A DNA stretch of 64,000 bases from Pandoraea aquatica (GTDB taxonomy: Bacteria > Pseudomonadota > Gammaproteobacteria > Burkholderiales > Burkholderiaceae). Position 1 is the first letter of the stretch. Each line of letters opens with the position of its first letter. Shown piece by piece: positions 1 to 10,372 of this stretch. Position numbers and translations under genes: made by a program. The notes below the pieces were generated by a model. That model was not told where the DNA came from. It searched no databases and saw only the letters and a program-made list of their open reading frames with translations. Location: the NCBI RefSeq assembly GCF_902459565.1, contig NZ_CABPSN010000001.1, positions 620,001 to 684,000 of the forward strand, written 5' to 3'.

Positions 1-1503
<1,503 letters not shown>

Positions 1504-1555
1504 TCACGCCATGGACACGCATAGAATACGAGTCAGCTTTAGGAGAATGCTCATC

Positions 1556-2635
1556 ATGACCGACGCCAAACGTTCGGCCCTTCGTCATTGGCTCAGTGAC
1601 GTACGCGAATCGCGAGATCATCCCCATGACGCCGGCATCGATCCTTGTGGTGTGCGCTGGCAGCGACACGCAGAAGGCGTGTTGGAACTGACGCCGCCCG
1701 GACTGGCGGCTAACGCCGACACGTCAGATGCGTCGGATTCGTCCGATGGCACCTCCCCATCTGCGGCAGGCTATCGTTATGACGCGATCCTGTCCTGCGG
1801 CATTCACGGCGACGAGACGGCCCCCATCGAAATCGTCGACGGTATTTTGCGCGACATCGCCGACGGAAAGTTGACGCTGCGCGAGCGTGTGCTCGTCGTG
1901 CTCGGCAATCCGGATGCCGTGCGTGCAGGTAAGCGCTATCTTGAATACGATCTCAACCGCCTGTTTCAGGGTGCGCATGCCAAACGCGCCGAGTCGCCCG
2001 TCGTTCAGCGCGCACGCGAGCTGGAAGTCATCGTGGCGCAGTTCTTCGCAGGGGTGGACGGCGTACGCCGTCAGCGACGTCATGTCGACATGCACACTGC
2101 GATTCGCGCTTCGCTGTTTCCCCGCTTTGCCGTCGTTCCAGGCACCCCGGAGCGTCCCCCTCAGGCGACTTGGTTCGACGCCCTTGCCGCCGCCGATATC
2201 GAAGCGACGATGCGCACCGAACAGCCGTCCGTCACGTTCTCGTACTACACCTGCGCGCGTTTCGGGGCCGAGAGTTGCACGCTGGAACTGGGCAAGGTCG
2301 CGCCCTTCGGCGAGAACCGGCTGGAGGACTTCGCGGGCATCGACGCCGCGTTGCGCCGATGGTTGTCCGGCGGCGACATGGCCGCGCGCGACGATGGGCA
2401 GGTGTTGCAGGCGAAGCGCTTTCGCGTGGCGGCCGAAATCGTGCGTCGTACGGATGCCTTCGTCCTCGACGTGCCCGCCGACACGCCGAACTTCACGGCG
2501 TATCCCGCAGGCACCGTACTGGCGCGCGACGGTGAGAACACCTACACCGTTTCGCACCCGGAAGAACGCATCGTGTTTCCCAATCCGAATGTGGCGAACG
2601 GCCTGCGTGCAGGCGTCATGGTCGTGCCCGAGTGA
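1556..2635 (+). CDS. astE: Succinylglutamate desuccinylase
   Basis: Zinc hydrolase of the M14 carboxypeptidase-like AstE/AspA family that splits succinylglutamate into glutamate and succinate, last step of the ast pathway. The zinc-binding motif GIHGDETAP appears near residue 80, and VDMHTAIR supplies the later His ligand region. At 359 residues it fits the family, though an Asp/Ser-rich stretch (DTSDASDSSDGTS) is inserted before the zinc motif. I chose the ATG at 1556 because AGGAG at 1541-1545 lies 10 bases upstream; the in-frame ATG at 1547 is too close to that site. It faces away from astD; no other ast gene follows it. Confidence 0.93.
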   Translation: MTDAKRSALRHWLSDVRESRDHPHDAGIDPCGVRWQRHAEGVLELTPPGLAANADTSDASDSSDGTSPSAAGYRYDAILSCGIHGDETAPIEIVDGILRDIADGKLTLRERVLVVLGNPDAVRAGKRYLEYDLNRLFQGAHAKRAESPVVQRARELEVIVAQFFAGVDGVRRQRRHVDMHTAIRASLFPRFAVVPGTPERPPQATWFDALAAADIEATMRTEQPSVTFSYYTCARFGAESCTLELGKVAPFGENRLEDFAGIDAALRRWLSGGDMAARDDGQVLQAKRFRVAAEIVRRTDAFVLDVPADTPNFTAYPAGTVLARDGENTYTVSHPEERIVFPNPNVANGLRAGVMVVPE

Positions 2636-2879
2636 ATGAGGTGCGGGACATCCTGACGATTGGCGACGTTTTGCGTGATGACCCGTGTCGTGTCACAGGT
2701 CACGCTCGACGGCACCTACGCAGGATTGCGAATGAACGTTTTTAAACGCCTGTTCAGGCGTCGTCGTCGCGCAGGGATACAGGTAGCATCGCCCACTTCA
2801 TTTCTCCTGCGAAACGGCCGCGGGCGGCGCGGGTAAAGGGAATTGGGAAAGCGCGCGTGTCCGGCCGTCCACCGACGAC

Positions 2880-4850
2880 ATGCCTTACGAACTCTCGCTC
2901 GCCTCTCCTTACTTTTCACGCGTCAACGCGTTGAGCGTCGACCGCGCGACGGCCACACCATCGACCGAACCGGGGTGTCATCTCGTCGACGATTTCACTC
3001 GCGCGCAGCAGGCCGCCCGCCTTCTGACGCAGGGCCATCGCGCCGCCCGGATCACCGCTGTCGCACAGGCGATTCCCCGTGAACAGGGTGACGAACTCTC
3101 GCTGGTGCTGCGCCGCACCGCCAACCTGGCATCGTCGCGTAGCGCACAACGGGAACGCACCTTTGCGTCAGGCATCTCCATCGCACGGGACGCCCCCGGC
3201 GCGGCCGATCAGATCTACACGATGCTGCGTGACGAGGTCGCCGTGCCTGCCCTTCGCCGCTTTGAGCGCATGCACGGCAATGACGCGTCACGCGCCAGGT
3301 CCGTAGCGCCCGCATCGCGCAATGCCGCACGGCCCAGCACGATGACGGCCACACCGCCGTGGTTCGATGAACTGCTCCCGCATCTGCGCACGGAATCGCA
3401 ACTGCTGGCGCAGCGCGGCCTGTGCGTCGACAAGGTCCGGCATCGGCTCGATGCGCTCTTTCGTCATGAACATCCCGGCATCTCCTGGCGCGCGATGCAA
3501 ATCGGTCTGGCGCGTGACGCGTTTCCTTTCGCCCTAGGCTCCACGGTGCTCTCCGTACTCGCGGACACCGTCGATCCTCAACGGCGTCTGGCGCTCATGT
3601 GGCCCCCCGTCGAAGCGATGGGGGTCGTGCTGATCAACCTGATCGGCATGGCGCGCTTTACCGCCGGGCACCCGGAGCTGGCGAGCCGGTTGGGGCACCT
3701 CACCCCCACGCAATCGCTCGAAGCCGTCAGCATGATGCTGCGCCATCCGGTACGCGACGTGGCGGCACATGTAATCGGCTTCGTGTTTTGCTACGGCGTC
3801 GTGCGCAATCTGGCGCGAATCGCTGCGGAAGCCGGGCTGTCGACTGCCGTGCCGGGCATCATGGCGTATCGGTTCGGCAACACGATCCACGCCGCGCTCG
3901 AGATCTTGTTGTGTCCGATTCCCGGCGCATTCCTCGGCCCGATCATCGACCGCATCGCGCTGGACCCGGACCATGCCCGGCTCGAACCGCTGTTGCAGGA
4001 TCGCTTTGCAGACCTGATCTGCAAGATGAGCGACGACGTCCCGCCGGCGGGCGGCGAGTCGTTCTGGCCCGCGTTTCAGGCCGCCTTCGGGGGATTGCTG
4101 CGCTCCGGTGCCCCCAAGGCCATCTGGCTCACGCTGACCCTCGGCTTCTATTTTCTATCGACGTTTCACGGTGCGGCCTCGACGAATGCGGAGATCGACG
4201 ATGCGCTCGCCCCTTCCGGCACCGACGAGACTGTCTGGGAAAACGCGCTTGCGCTGCGCGCTAACACGACCGCGTCCCCGGAGACAGGCAGCGCTGCGGG
4301 GGGCGGCGTCGACTGGCACACGCAGGCGGTGCTCAGCGTGCTCTACGGACTGATCGCGTCCTTCGTGTCGATGCAGGGCATGGCGTCGCGGCATGAGGCG
4401 ATTACGATGGCCTACACGCGTCGGCGGGGACGCCCGAAGATCAGCACCGTCACACTGACCTCGCAGGGTGATTCGGGGCATTCATCCGGCAGCTCACACT
4501 CCGATCTGCCTGACAGTCCGGTCAGCTCAGTCAGCCCGGCCAGCGCCCGCGTGAACGCCTTTTCCGTCGCCAATGGGCAACACGCCGATGCCGACGACAC
4601 CTCCGGCGACGACGCCGTCTTCCTGCCGATGAACGACGCTATCAGCACGTCGTCGGGCAGCGACGTCAGTAGCCCCGCGTCGGCTGGCCCCCATGATCCG
4701 CACCCCGGACTTCAGAGCTTTCAGGGACGCAAGCGAGGGACGTCGATCCCGCCCGCCGGTGTGTCGCCGCCCGCGAGACATAAGACTGGCATGGTCTCGG
4801 ACGAAGACGGCGGAGGCAGTGAAGGCGAGGTCTTTCAGACGGCTTTGTGA
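2880..4850 (+). CDS. Unrecognised large membrane protein with Ser-rich C-terminus
   Basis: I do not recognise this 656-residue protein. The N-terminal ~190 residues are polar and Arg-rich. The central part (about 205-500) holds hydrophobic segments that could be membrane spans: around residue 215 (FPFALGSTVLSVLADTV), 240 (VEAMGVVLINLIGMARF), 300 (VIGFVFCYGVVRNLARI), 420 (WLTLTLGFYFLSTFHG) and 485 (AVLSVLYGLIASFVSMQ). The C-terminal ~140 residues are Ser/Asp/Pro-rich and low in complexity. The peptide RVNALSV at residues 14-20 recurs as RVNAFSV from residue 557. No signal peptide and no clear ribosome site is visible at the ATG. Base composition and codon use match the neighbours. A secreted or translocated effector-like protein is possible, but nothing visible proves it. 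Confidence 0.75.
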   Translation: MPYELSLASPYFSRVNALSVDRATATPSTEPGCHLVDDFTRAQQAARLLTQGHRAARITAVAQAIPREQGDELSLVLRRTANLASSRSAQRERTFASGISIARDAPGAADQIYTMLRDEVAVPALRRFERMHGNDASRARSVAPASRNAARPSTMTATPPWFDELLPHLRTESQLLAQRGLCVDKVRHRLDALFRHEHPGISWRAMQIGLARDAFPFALGSTVLSVLADTVDPQRRLALMWPPVEAMGVVLINLIGMARFTAGHPELASRLGHLTPTQSLEAVSMMLRHPVRDVAAHVIGFVFCYGVVRNLARIAAEAGLSTAVPGIMAYRFGNTIHAALEILLCPIPGAFLGPIIDRIALDPDHARLEPLLQDRFADLICKMSDDVPPAGGESFWPAFQAAFGGLLRSGAPKAIWLTLTLGFYFLSTFHGAASTNAEIDDALAPSGTDETVWENALALRANTTASPETGSAAGGGVDWHTQAVLSVLYGLIASFVSMQGMASRHEAITMAYTRRRGRPKISTVTLTSQGDSGHSSGSSHSDLPDSPVSSVSPASARVNAFSVANGQHADADDTSGDDAVFLPMNDAISTSSGSDVSSPASAGPHDPHPGLQSFQGRKRGTSIPPAGVSPPARHKTGMVSDEDGGGSEGEVFQTAL

Positions 4851-4978
4851 CGAAGTGTTGCGTGCACTTGCCGTGAGTGCCCCGGCGTGGCATCGTGCTC
4901 TCCAAGCGCGTTCTTTGCGCATGACACTTCAGACGGACGCACCGCACGACGCGTCATCCCCTGCCTGCCGGAGCGCCT

Positions 4979-6163
4979 ATGCTTAATTCCACGCCGAGCG
5001 AACTCGCTCGTAACCTGCTGATCGTTCTGGTCCTCGGACTGCTGATCGTCGGCACTTTATGGGTGTTGCTGCCGTTCCTGCCCGCCTTCATCTGGGCCGT
5101 GACGATCGTCGCCTCAACCTGGCCGTTGCTCATCGGCCTCCAGCGTCGCCTATGGGGCAAGCGGTGGCTCGCCACGACGATCATGATCGTCGGCATGCTG
5201 ATCATTGTGGTGGCGCCGCTCTCGGCCGCGATCGGCACGCTGATCGGACACGCCTCGGACATCAGCGATCAGGTGCACTCCTTCGGTCAGAACGGACTGC
5301 CCATGCCCCCCGACTGGCTCGCGCGCATTCCCGTAGTCGGCCAGCGCGCCAGCGAAGAATGGCAGTCGCTCGCGGCCGCCGGTCCCGGTGGCCTGGTCTC
5401 CAAGGTTCAGCCGTATGCCGTCAAGGCAGCCTCGTGGGGCTTCTCCAAGTTGGGGTCTATCGGCCTACTGGTGGTCCACCTTGGCCTCACGCTGATCATC
5501 TCAGGCATTCTTTTCATGCAGGGTGAACGCGCCGCACGGGCGCTGATCCGCATTGCGCGACGCCTCGGTGGCGATCGCGGCGAGGAGTCGGTGCGGCTGG
5601 CCGGCATGTCGATTCGCGCAGTCGCGCTCGGGATTGTCGTGACGGCCGTCACGCAGTCGTTGCTCGGCGGGCTCGGCCTCTGGCTCACCGGCGTGCCGCT
5701 GCCGGGCTTCCTGACGGCGCTGATGCTGGTGTTGTGTATCGCGCAGATCGGGCCGTTCCCGGTACTGCTCTCGAGCGTGGCGTGGCTCTATTGGCAAGAC
5801 AGCCCTACGCTCGCCACGTTGCTGCTGGTGCTGTCGATCTTCATCGGCATGCTCGACAACGTCATGCGTCCGATGCTCATTCGCCGGGGTGCCGATCTGC
5901 CGATGACGCTGATTCTTGCGGGGGTACTCGGGGGAATGTTGACGTTCGGCATCGTCGGACTGTTTGTCGGCCCGGTGATTCTCGCCGTGACGTACACGCT
6001 GCTGATGGCGTGGATCAATGAGGGACTGAACCGCCCGGCAACCGCGCCTAGCGGTGCCCCGCTGGCGTCGCCTGCGGGTGGGAAGGCCTTGCCTGAAGGT
6101 GGGCCGGACACGGCACCGAAGGCGCTCTCGACGGCCGCATCGGACGTCAAGAAGCCTCGCTGA
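4979..6163 (+). CDS. AI-2E family transporter (PerM/YdiK type)
   Basis: Integral inner-membrane protein of the AI-2E/PerM permease family, 394 residues, about eight hydrophobic spans. Paired N-terminal helices (NLLIVLVLGLLIVGTLWVLL and FIWAVTIVASTWPLLIGLQ), a soluble central stretch with DWLARIPVVG, and the family-typical C-terminal GLFVGPVILAVTYTLL are all visible. Substrates of this family are mostly unknown; some members export autoinducer-2 or sodium, so no substrate is assigned here. GGAG lies 6 bases before the ATG at 4979. It is followed by a good intrinsic terminator and is probably a single-gene unit. The C-terminal tail (after about residue 350) is Pro/Ala-rich and dispensable-looking. 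Confidence 0.9.
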   Translation: MLNSTPSELARNLLIVLVLGLLIVGTLWVLLPFLPAFIWAVTIVASTWPLLIGLQRRLWGKRWLATTIMIVGMLIIVVAPLSAAIGTLIGHASDISDQVHSFGQNGLPMPPDWLARIPVVGQRASEEWQSLAAAGPGGLVSKVQPYAVKAASWGFSKLGSIGLLVVHLGLTLIISGILFMQGERAARALIRIARRLGGDRGEESVRLAGMSIRAVALGIVVTAVTQSLLGGLGLWLTGVPLPGFLTALMLVLCIAQIGPFPVLLSSVAWLYWQDSPTLATLLLVLSIFIGMLDNVMRPMLIRRGADLPMTLILAGVLGGMLTFGIVGLFVGPVILAVTYTLLMAWINEGLNRPATAPSGAPLASPAGGKALPEGGPDTAPKALSTAASDVKKPR

Positions 6164-6187
6164 GCACGCTGTCAGCGGACCGAACGC

Positions 6188-6222
6188 GGGGCGCGTACGT
6201 CACGCGCCCCGTACCCATTTTT
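6188..6222 (+). terminator. Intrinsic terminator after the AI-2E gene
   Basis: Perfect 9-bp stem, GGGGCGCGT (6188-6196) pairing with ACGCGCCCC (6202-6210), five-base loop, followed within 7 bases by a run of five T. It lies 25 bases after the stop of the permease gene. Confidence 0.75.
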
Positions 6223-6300
6223 CGGATTCCTTCACCTGTCGCGCATCACCGCGACGTGGCTAAATGGCTCCCACACCCACCCGCCTTCGGGAGCCATGCA

Positions 6301-6501
6301 ATGCCATCGACCAAGCCCACCCTCCAGACCACCCCACGCACCCGGCGCTCGCTACGCGTGCCGCGTCGCGCCCGCCTGGGGGATCCACCGTTGCTGCGGC
6401 GCGTCGCCAATGAACTGGCCTACACGCCGACACGTTGCCGTGTCACCGCAAGCCTGCTGGTGGGACGCGTCAATCCGTGGTGGCAACGCTTCCCCGCATA
6501 A
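6301..6501 (+). CDS. Small basic hypothetical protein (doubtful)
   Basis: A possible 66-residue ORF starting MPSTKPTLQTTPRTRRSL and ending NPWWQRFPA, rich in Arg, Thr and Pro. An upstream ATG at 6256 in the same frame would give 81 residues. It sits in the 395-base gap between the AI-2E gene and fahA. There is a weak purine stretch (GGGAG at about 6290-6294) before the ATG cluster ATGCAATG. No family recognised. In a genome where GC3 bias creates many spurious frames it may not be real. Confidence 0.3.
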   Translation: MPSTKPTLQTTPRTRRSLRVPRRARLGDPPLLRRVANELAYTPTRCRVTASLLVGRVNPWWQRFPA

Positions 6502-6558
6502 CGTGATCAGGTGGGCATCAGGTCGGGATCAGACCAGAACCAGGCCTGCCTCGTGCGC

Positions 6559-7833
6559 TCAGCGCGCCTTGGCCGGCAGGATCTTGCCGGACACGTTGCC
6601 GAAGCCGACCCGATAGCCGTCGCCCTGACACCAGCCGCTCATCACGACGGTGTCGCCGTCTTCGATGAACGAGCGCTTCGCGCCGCTGGCCAGCGTGATC
6701 GGATTCTTGCCGTTCCACGTGAGTTCGAGCAGGCTGCCGAAAGAGTCCGGCGTCGGGCCGCTGATCGTGCCCGAGCCCATCAGATCGCCCACACGTACAT
6801 TGCAGCCCGAGACCGTGTGATGGGCAAATTGCTGCGCCATGCTCCAGTACATGTGACGGAAGTTCGTGCGGCAAATCGACGTTGCCTCGGCATCGCCTTC
6901 AGCTTGCAGCAGGACTTCGAGTTCGATATCGAACGCGTGCTTGCCTTGCTGTTGCAGATACGACAGCGGCTCGGGCGATTGCTCAGGGCCGGCCACGCGG
7001 AACGGTTCGAGCGCTTCCATCGTCACGACCCACGGGGAGATGGACGTACCGAACGTCTTCGCGTTGAACGGACCGAGCGGAACGTATTCCCACTGCTGAA
7101 GATCGCGGGCGGACCAGTCGTTGAGGACCACCATGCCGAAGATCGCGGCGTCGGCGTCTTCCACATTCAGCGATTCGCCAATGGCCGTTTCGCGACCGAC
7201 GATGAAGCCGGTTTCCAGTTCGAAGTCGAGCTTGCGGCAGGCGTCGAAGATCGGGCGCGGCTGATCCGGCAGCTTGATCTGGCCGTTCGGACGGTGCAGC
7301 GGCGTGCCGCTCACCACTACCGAGCTGGCCCGGCCGTTATAACCGATCGGAATTTCGAGCCAGTTCGGCAGCAACGCGTTAGCCGGGTCACGGAACATGC
7401 TGCCCACGTTGGTCGCGTGTTCTTTGGACGAGTAGAAGTCGGTATAGCCCGGCACCTGCACCGGCAGATGGAGCGTGGCTTGCGCCAGCGGCACGAGCGC
7501 TTGCGCCTTGAGCGCGGCGTTCTCACGCAGTGCGGCGTCACCGTCGACAGCCAGCAGCGATGTCAGACGAGCACGCGTGGCGCGCCAGGCGGCACTGCCG
7601 AGCGCCACGAACGCATTGATCGACGGTTGGGCGAAGACGGCCGTGTCACCCGCCTTGAGCACGCCAGCGGCTTCGAGCGCCGCGAGATCGACCACCTGAT
7701 CGCCAATCGCGACGCCGACGCGCGGCGTGGGCTGTGCTTGCGTGCTGAACACACCGTAGGGCAGGTTTTGCAGCGGAAAGTCCGTCACACCGGTGTTGGC
7801 GGACGCGACCCAGCTTTGCAGGAGAGCAGACAT
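6559..7833 (-). CDS. fahA: Fumarylacetoacetase
   Basis: Hydrolyses fumarylacetoacetate to fumarate and acetoacetate, final step of tyrosine/phenylalanine degradation through homogentisate. 424 residues from MSALLQSWVASAN; an AAGGA ribosome site is a few bases upstream, whereas the longer in-frame start lacks one. FAH hallmarks are present: the metal-ligand region FYSSKEHATNVG, RPIFDACRKLDFELETGF with acidic ligands, NDWSARDLQQWEYVPLGPF, and the GSGTISG loop. It lies 127 bases downstream of hmgA on the same strand, so the two form an hmgA-fahA operon. No maleylacetoacetate isomerase gene is visible in this cluster. Confidence 0.95.
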   Translation of the reverse strand: MSALLQSWVASANTGVTDFPLQNLPYGVFSTQAQPTPRVGVAIGDQVVDLAALEAAGVLKAGDTAVFAQPSINAFVALGSAAWRATRARLTSLLAVDGDAALRENAALKAQALVPLAQATLHLPVQVPGYTDFYSSKEHATNVGSMFRDPANALLPNWLEIPIGYNGRASSVVVSGTPLHRPNGQIKLPDQPRPIFDACRKLDFELETGFIVGRETAIGESLNVEDADAAIFGMVVLNDWSARDLQQWEYVPLGPFNAKTFGTSISPWVVTMEALEPFRVAGPEQSPEPLSYLQQQGKHAFDIELEVLLQAEGDAEATSICRTNFRHMYWSMAQQFAHHTVSGCNVRVGDLMGSGTISGPTPDSFGSLLELTWNGKNPITLASGAKRSFIEDGDTVVMSGWCQGDGYRVGFGNVSGKILPAKAR

Positions 7834-7960
7834 GTGGAATTCCTTGTTCGAGGTAACGCTTCGGCCGACCGTGCGCGAGAGAAGCGCCGGGCCGGCCGTC
7901 GGGATGATCAAAGGTGTCGTGGCGCGACGGCGTTCATGCCCTTCCCGCCGACAACGTCCC

Positions 7961-9280
7961 TTACTTCTGGTTGGGGTTGAAGTGCTTCTTCAGGTCCTGC
8001 CAGCAGGTGTAGTAGTTGTCCTGCAACTGCTTGGTCTCAAGTGCAAAGCGCGTCGGGCGAATGACCGCCGGCGTTTCGAACATGAAGGCCATCGTGGCAT
8101 CAACCTTGTGCGGCTTGCTCGTGTCGGCCGCCGAGGCCTTCTCGAACGTTCCCGCATCGGGGCCATGGCCCGACATGCAGTTGTGCAGGCTTGCGCCGCC
8201 CGGCACGAAGCCCTCGGCCTTGGCGTCGTACACGCCATGGATCAGGCCCATGAACTCGCTCGCGATGTTGCGGTGGAACCAGGGCGGGCGGAACGAGTTT
8301 TCCATCGCCAGCCAGCGCGGCGGGAAAATCACGAAGTCGATATCGTCGACGCCCGGCGCATTGCTTTGCGATTGCAGCACCAGGAAGATCGACGGATCCG
8401 GGTGGTCGTAGCTGATCGAGCCGATCGTGTTGAAGTGACGCAGATCGTATTTGTACGGCGCGTAGTTGCCGTGCCAGGCCACCACGTCCAGCGGCGAATG
8501 GCCGATATCGGCACGCCACAGCGCCCCGCCAAACTTCGCCACCAGCTCGAAGTCGCCCTCCACGTCTTCATAGGCCGCCACAGGCGTCAGGAAGTCGCGC
8601 GGGTTTGCGAGACCGTTGGAGCCGATCGGACCCAGATCCGGCAGACGGAACAATGCGCCGTAGTTCTCGCAGATGTAGCCACGGGCACGGCCGTCGGGCA
8701 GCGTCACGCGGAAACGCACGCCGCGCGGAAGCACCGCAATCTCAAAGGGCTCGACTTCCAGCACACCGAATTCGGTGGCGATACGCAGACGCCCTTCTTG
8801 CGGCACGACCAGCAATTCGCCGTCGGCGTTGTAGAAGAAGCGGCCGTCCATCGACTTGTTGGCGGCGTACACGTGGATACCGCAGCCGTGACCGGCGTCC
8901 GGACCACCGTTACCGGCCATCGTGACCATGCCGTCGACGAAATCGGTCGGCGCTTCGGGCATCGGCAGCGGGTCCCAACGCATCTGGTTCGGCGGCGTGG
9001 GCACCTCGTCGAACCGGCTCAGCCAGCGCGTGTTCTCAATCGCCGTGAACGGCTTGTGCATGGCGGCGGGACGAATGCGATACACCCACGAGCGGCGGTT
9101 GTGACCGCGAGGTGCCGTGAACGCCGTGCCGGAGAGTTGTTCCGCGTAGAGGCCGTACGGCGCACGTTGCGGCGAGTTTTGCCCGATAGGCAGCGCGCCC
9201 GGCAATGCCTCGGTCGCGAACTCGTTGGCGAAACCGGACAAATAGCCCAGCTCCCCCTGAATTTGGTCTGCTTGACGCAT
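7961..9280 (-). CDS. hmgA: Homogentisate 1,2-dioxygenase
   Basis: Fe(II) ring-cleavage dioxygenase that converts homogentisate to maleylacetoacetate. From the ATG at 9280 ([17 protein letters not shown]) it is 439 residues, the normal length; AGGAG lies about 11 bases before this start, and an in-frame upstream start at 9334 has no better site. Recognisable conserved blocks include [19 protein letters not shown] near the N-terminus, the basic [17 protein letters not shown] region, and the C-terminal iron-ligand block [14 protein letters not shown] followed by [11 protein letters not shown]. First gene of the hmgA-fahA operon, divergent from a LysR regulator gene. Confidence 0.96.
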   Translation of the reverse strand: MRQADQIQGELGYLSGFANEFATEALPGALPIGQNSPQRAPYGLYAEQLSGTAFTAPRGHNRRSWVYRIRPAAMHKPFTAIENTRWLSRFDEVPTPPNQMRWDPLPMPEAPTDFVDGMVTMAGNGGPDAGHGCGIHVYAANKSMDGRFFYNADGELLVVPQEGRLRIATEFGVLEVEPFEIAVLPRGVRFRVTLPDGRARGYICENYGALFRLPDLGPIGSNGLANPRDFLTPVAAYEDVEGDFELVAKFGGALWRADIGHSPLDVVAWHGNYAPYKYDLRHFNTIGSISYDHPDPSIFLVLQSQSNAPGVDDIDFVIFPPRWLAMENSFRPPWFHRNIASEFMGLIHGVYDAKAEGFVPGGASLHNCMSGHGPDAGTFEKASAADTSKPHKVDATMAFMFETPAVIRPTRFALETKQLQDNYYTCWQDLKKHFNPNQK

Positions 9281-9361
9281 GAGTGCCTCGTCTCCTGTTT
9301 TCGAATGGAACAATTGTCCGCCAAGCGACCACATTTTGCGATATAAATAGACAAATCCACT

Positions 9362-9380
9362 ATATTCACAATGCGAATAT
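9362..9380. promoter_or_regulatory. Perfect palindrome, candidate LysR operator for hmgA
   Basis: ATATTC (9362-9367), seven-base spacer, GAATAT (9375-9380). It contains the T-N11-A layout typical of LysR-family binding sites and lies in the AT-rich 129-base space between the divergent hmgA and lysR-type starts, about 30 bases before the regulator start. Function is inferred from position and symmetry. Confidence 0.6.
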
Positions 9381-9409
9381 CACTTCGGTGATCCGCGGAT
9401 GCTTCCTCC

Positions 9410-10315
9410 ATGATTTCCTTACGCGACGTCGATCTGAACCTGCTGGTGGTGTTCCATGCCGTGCTCACGCACCGGAGCATCTCTCAGGCGGCACGAGAAC
9501 TGGGGCTATCGCAGCCCGCCGTCAGCAACGGCCTTGCCCGGCTGCGGCAGACGTTCGAAGACGAGTTGTTCACGCGCACAGGCGCAGGCATGCAGCCCAC
9601 GCCGTTCGCCGAGGCGCTGGCTGAGCCGGTGTCGGCCGCCCTGGCAGGCATTTCGAGGGCCATCAACCACCGGGAGGCGTTCGATCCGGTGAGTAGTCAG
9701 CGGGAATTTACGTTGGCGATGACGGACGTCGGTGAGGTGTACTTTTTGCCCGCGCTGATCGATTTATGCACGCAACTGGCACCGGGGGTGCGTATCAGCA
9801 CGGTTCGGGCGTCGTTGCCCGATCTGAAGGAGGCGATGGCCGCAGGGCGCATCGATCTTGCGGTGGGGGCTTTCGACGATCTGACGGGGCCGTTTTTCCA
9901 GCGACGGTTGTTCCGGCAGCAATACGTGAGCATGTTTCGCATCGGCCATGCACTCGACTCGCCGGACGCGGGGCTGGCCGAATTCAAGGCGGCTCGCCAC
10001 CTGTTCGTCGCCACGGGCGACAACCCCTACGCGCGTGTCAATCAGCTTCTCGCACAGGCTGGCTTCGGCTGCGACGCCAACTTCTGGGTGCCCCACTTCA
10101 TCGCAGTGCCCTATATCGTCAGCACGAACGATCTGGTGGTGACGGTGCCGCAGAAGTTTGCCGAACGCGCCGCCGCACCGTTCGGGCTGCACTTCGTCAA
10201 ACCGCCCCTGCGCCTGCCGGCGCTGCAAACCAATGTGTTCTGGCATCGTCGCTACCATCAAGACGCCGGTAACCAGTGGCTACGTCAGCTGATATCTGAA
10301 CATTTCGTGGAATAG
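9410..10315 (+). CDS. LysR-family transcriptional regulator, probably of the homogentisate operon
   Basis: 301 residues. The N-terminal winged helix-turn-helix is clear (residues ~6-64: LRDVDLNLLVVFHAVLTHRS, ISQAARELGLSQPAVSNGLARL, then FTRTGAGMQPT), followed by a periplasmic-binding-protein-like effector domain (about 90-300) with the start FTLAMTDVGEVYFLPALI. It is divergent from hmgA-fahA with a short shared control region, the usual arrangement for a LysR regulator and its target. Effector is probably a homogentisate-pathway metabolite (inference). No strong ribosome site precedes the ATG. Confidence 0.9.
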   Translation: MISLRDVDLNLLVVFHAVLTHRSISQAARELGLSQPAVSNGLARLRQTFEDELFTRTGAGMQPTPFAEALAEPVSAALAGISRAINHREAFDPVSSQREFTLAMTDVGEVYFLPALIDLCTQLAPGVRISTVRASLPDLKEAMAAGRIDLAVGAFDDLTGPFFQRRLFRQQYVSMFRIGHALDSPDAGLAEFKAARHLFVATGDNPYARVNQLLAQAGFGCDANFWVPHFIAVPYIVSTNDLVVTVPQKFAERAAAPFGLHFVKPPLRLPALQTNVFWHRRYHQDAGNQWLRQLISEHFVE

Positions 10316-10316
10316 C

Positions 10317-10352
10317 GCGGCGGGGCCACCCGTTTCCGTCGCCGCCCGCCGC
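10317..10352 (+). terminator. Putative terminator between convergent genes
   Basis: GCGGCGGG (10317-10324) can pair with CCCGCCGC (10345-10352) around a 20-base loop, followed by the T/C-rich stretch CCTTCTTTCCTCC. It sits directly after the LysR stop and before the 3' end of the convergent kinase gene. Confidence 0.4.
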
Positions 10353-10372
10353 CCTTCTTTCCTCCCCCACGC

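Noticed and set aside
2745-2761. Short palindrome AACGCCT-GTTC-AGGCGT after astE
   Set aside because: Looks like a hairpin but lacks a T run in either direction and is more than 100 bases from the astE stop; not called a terminator.
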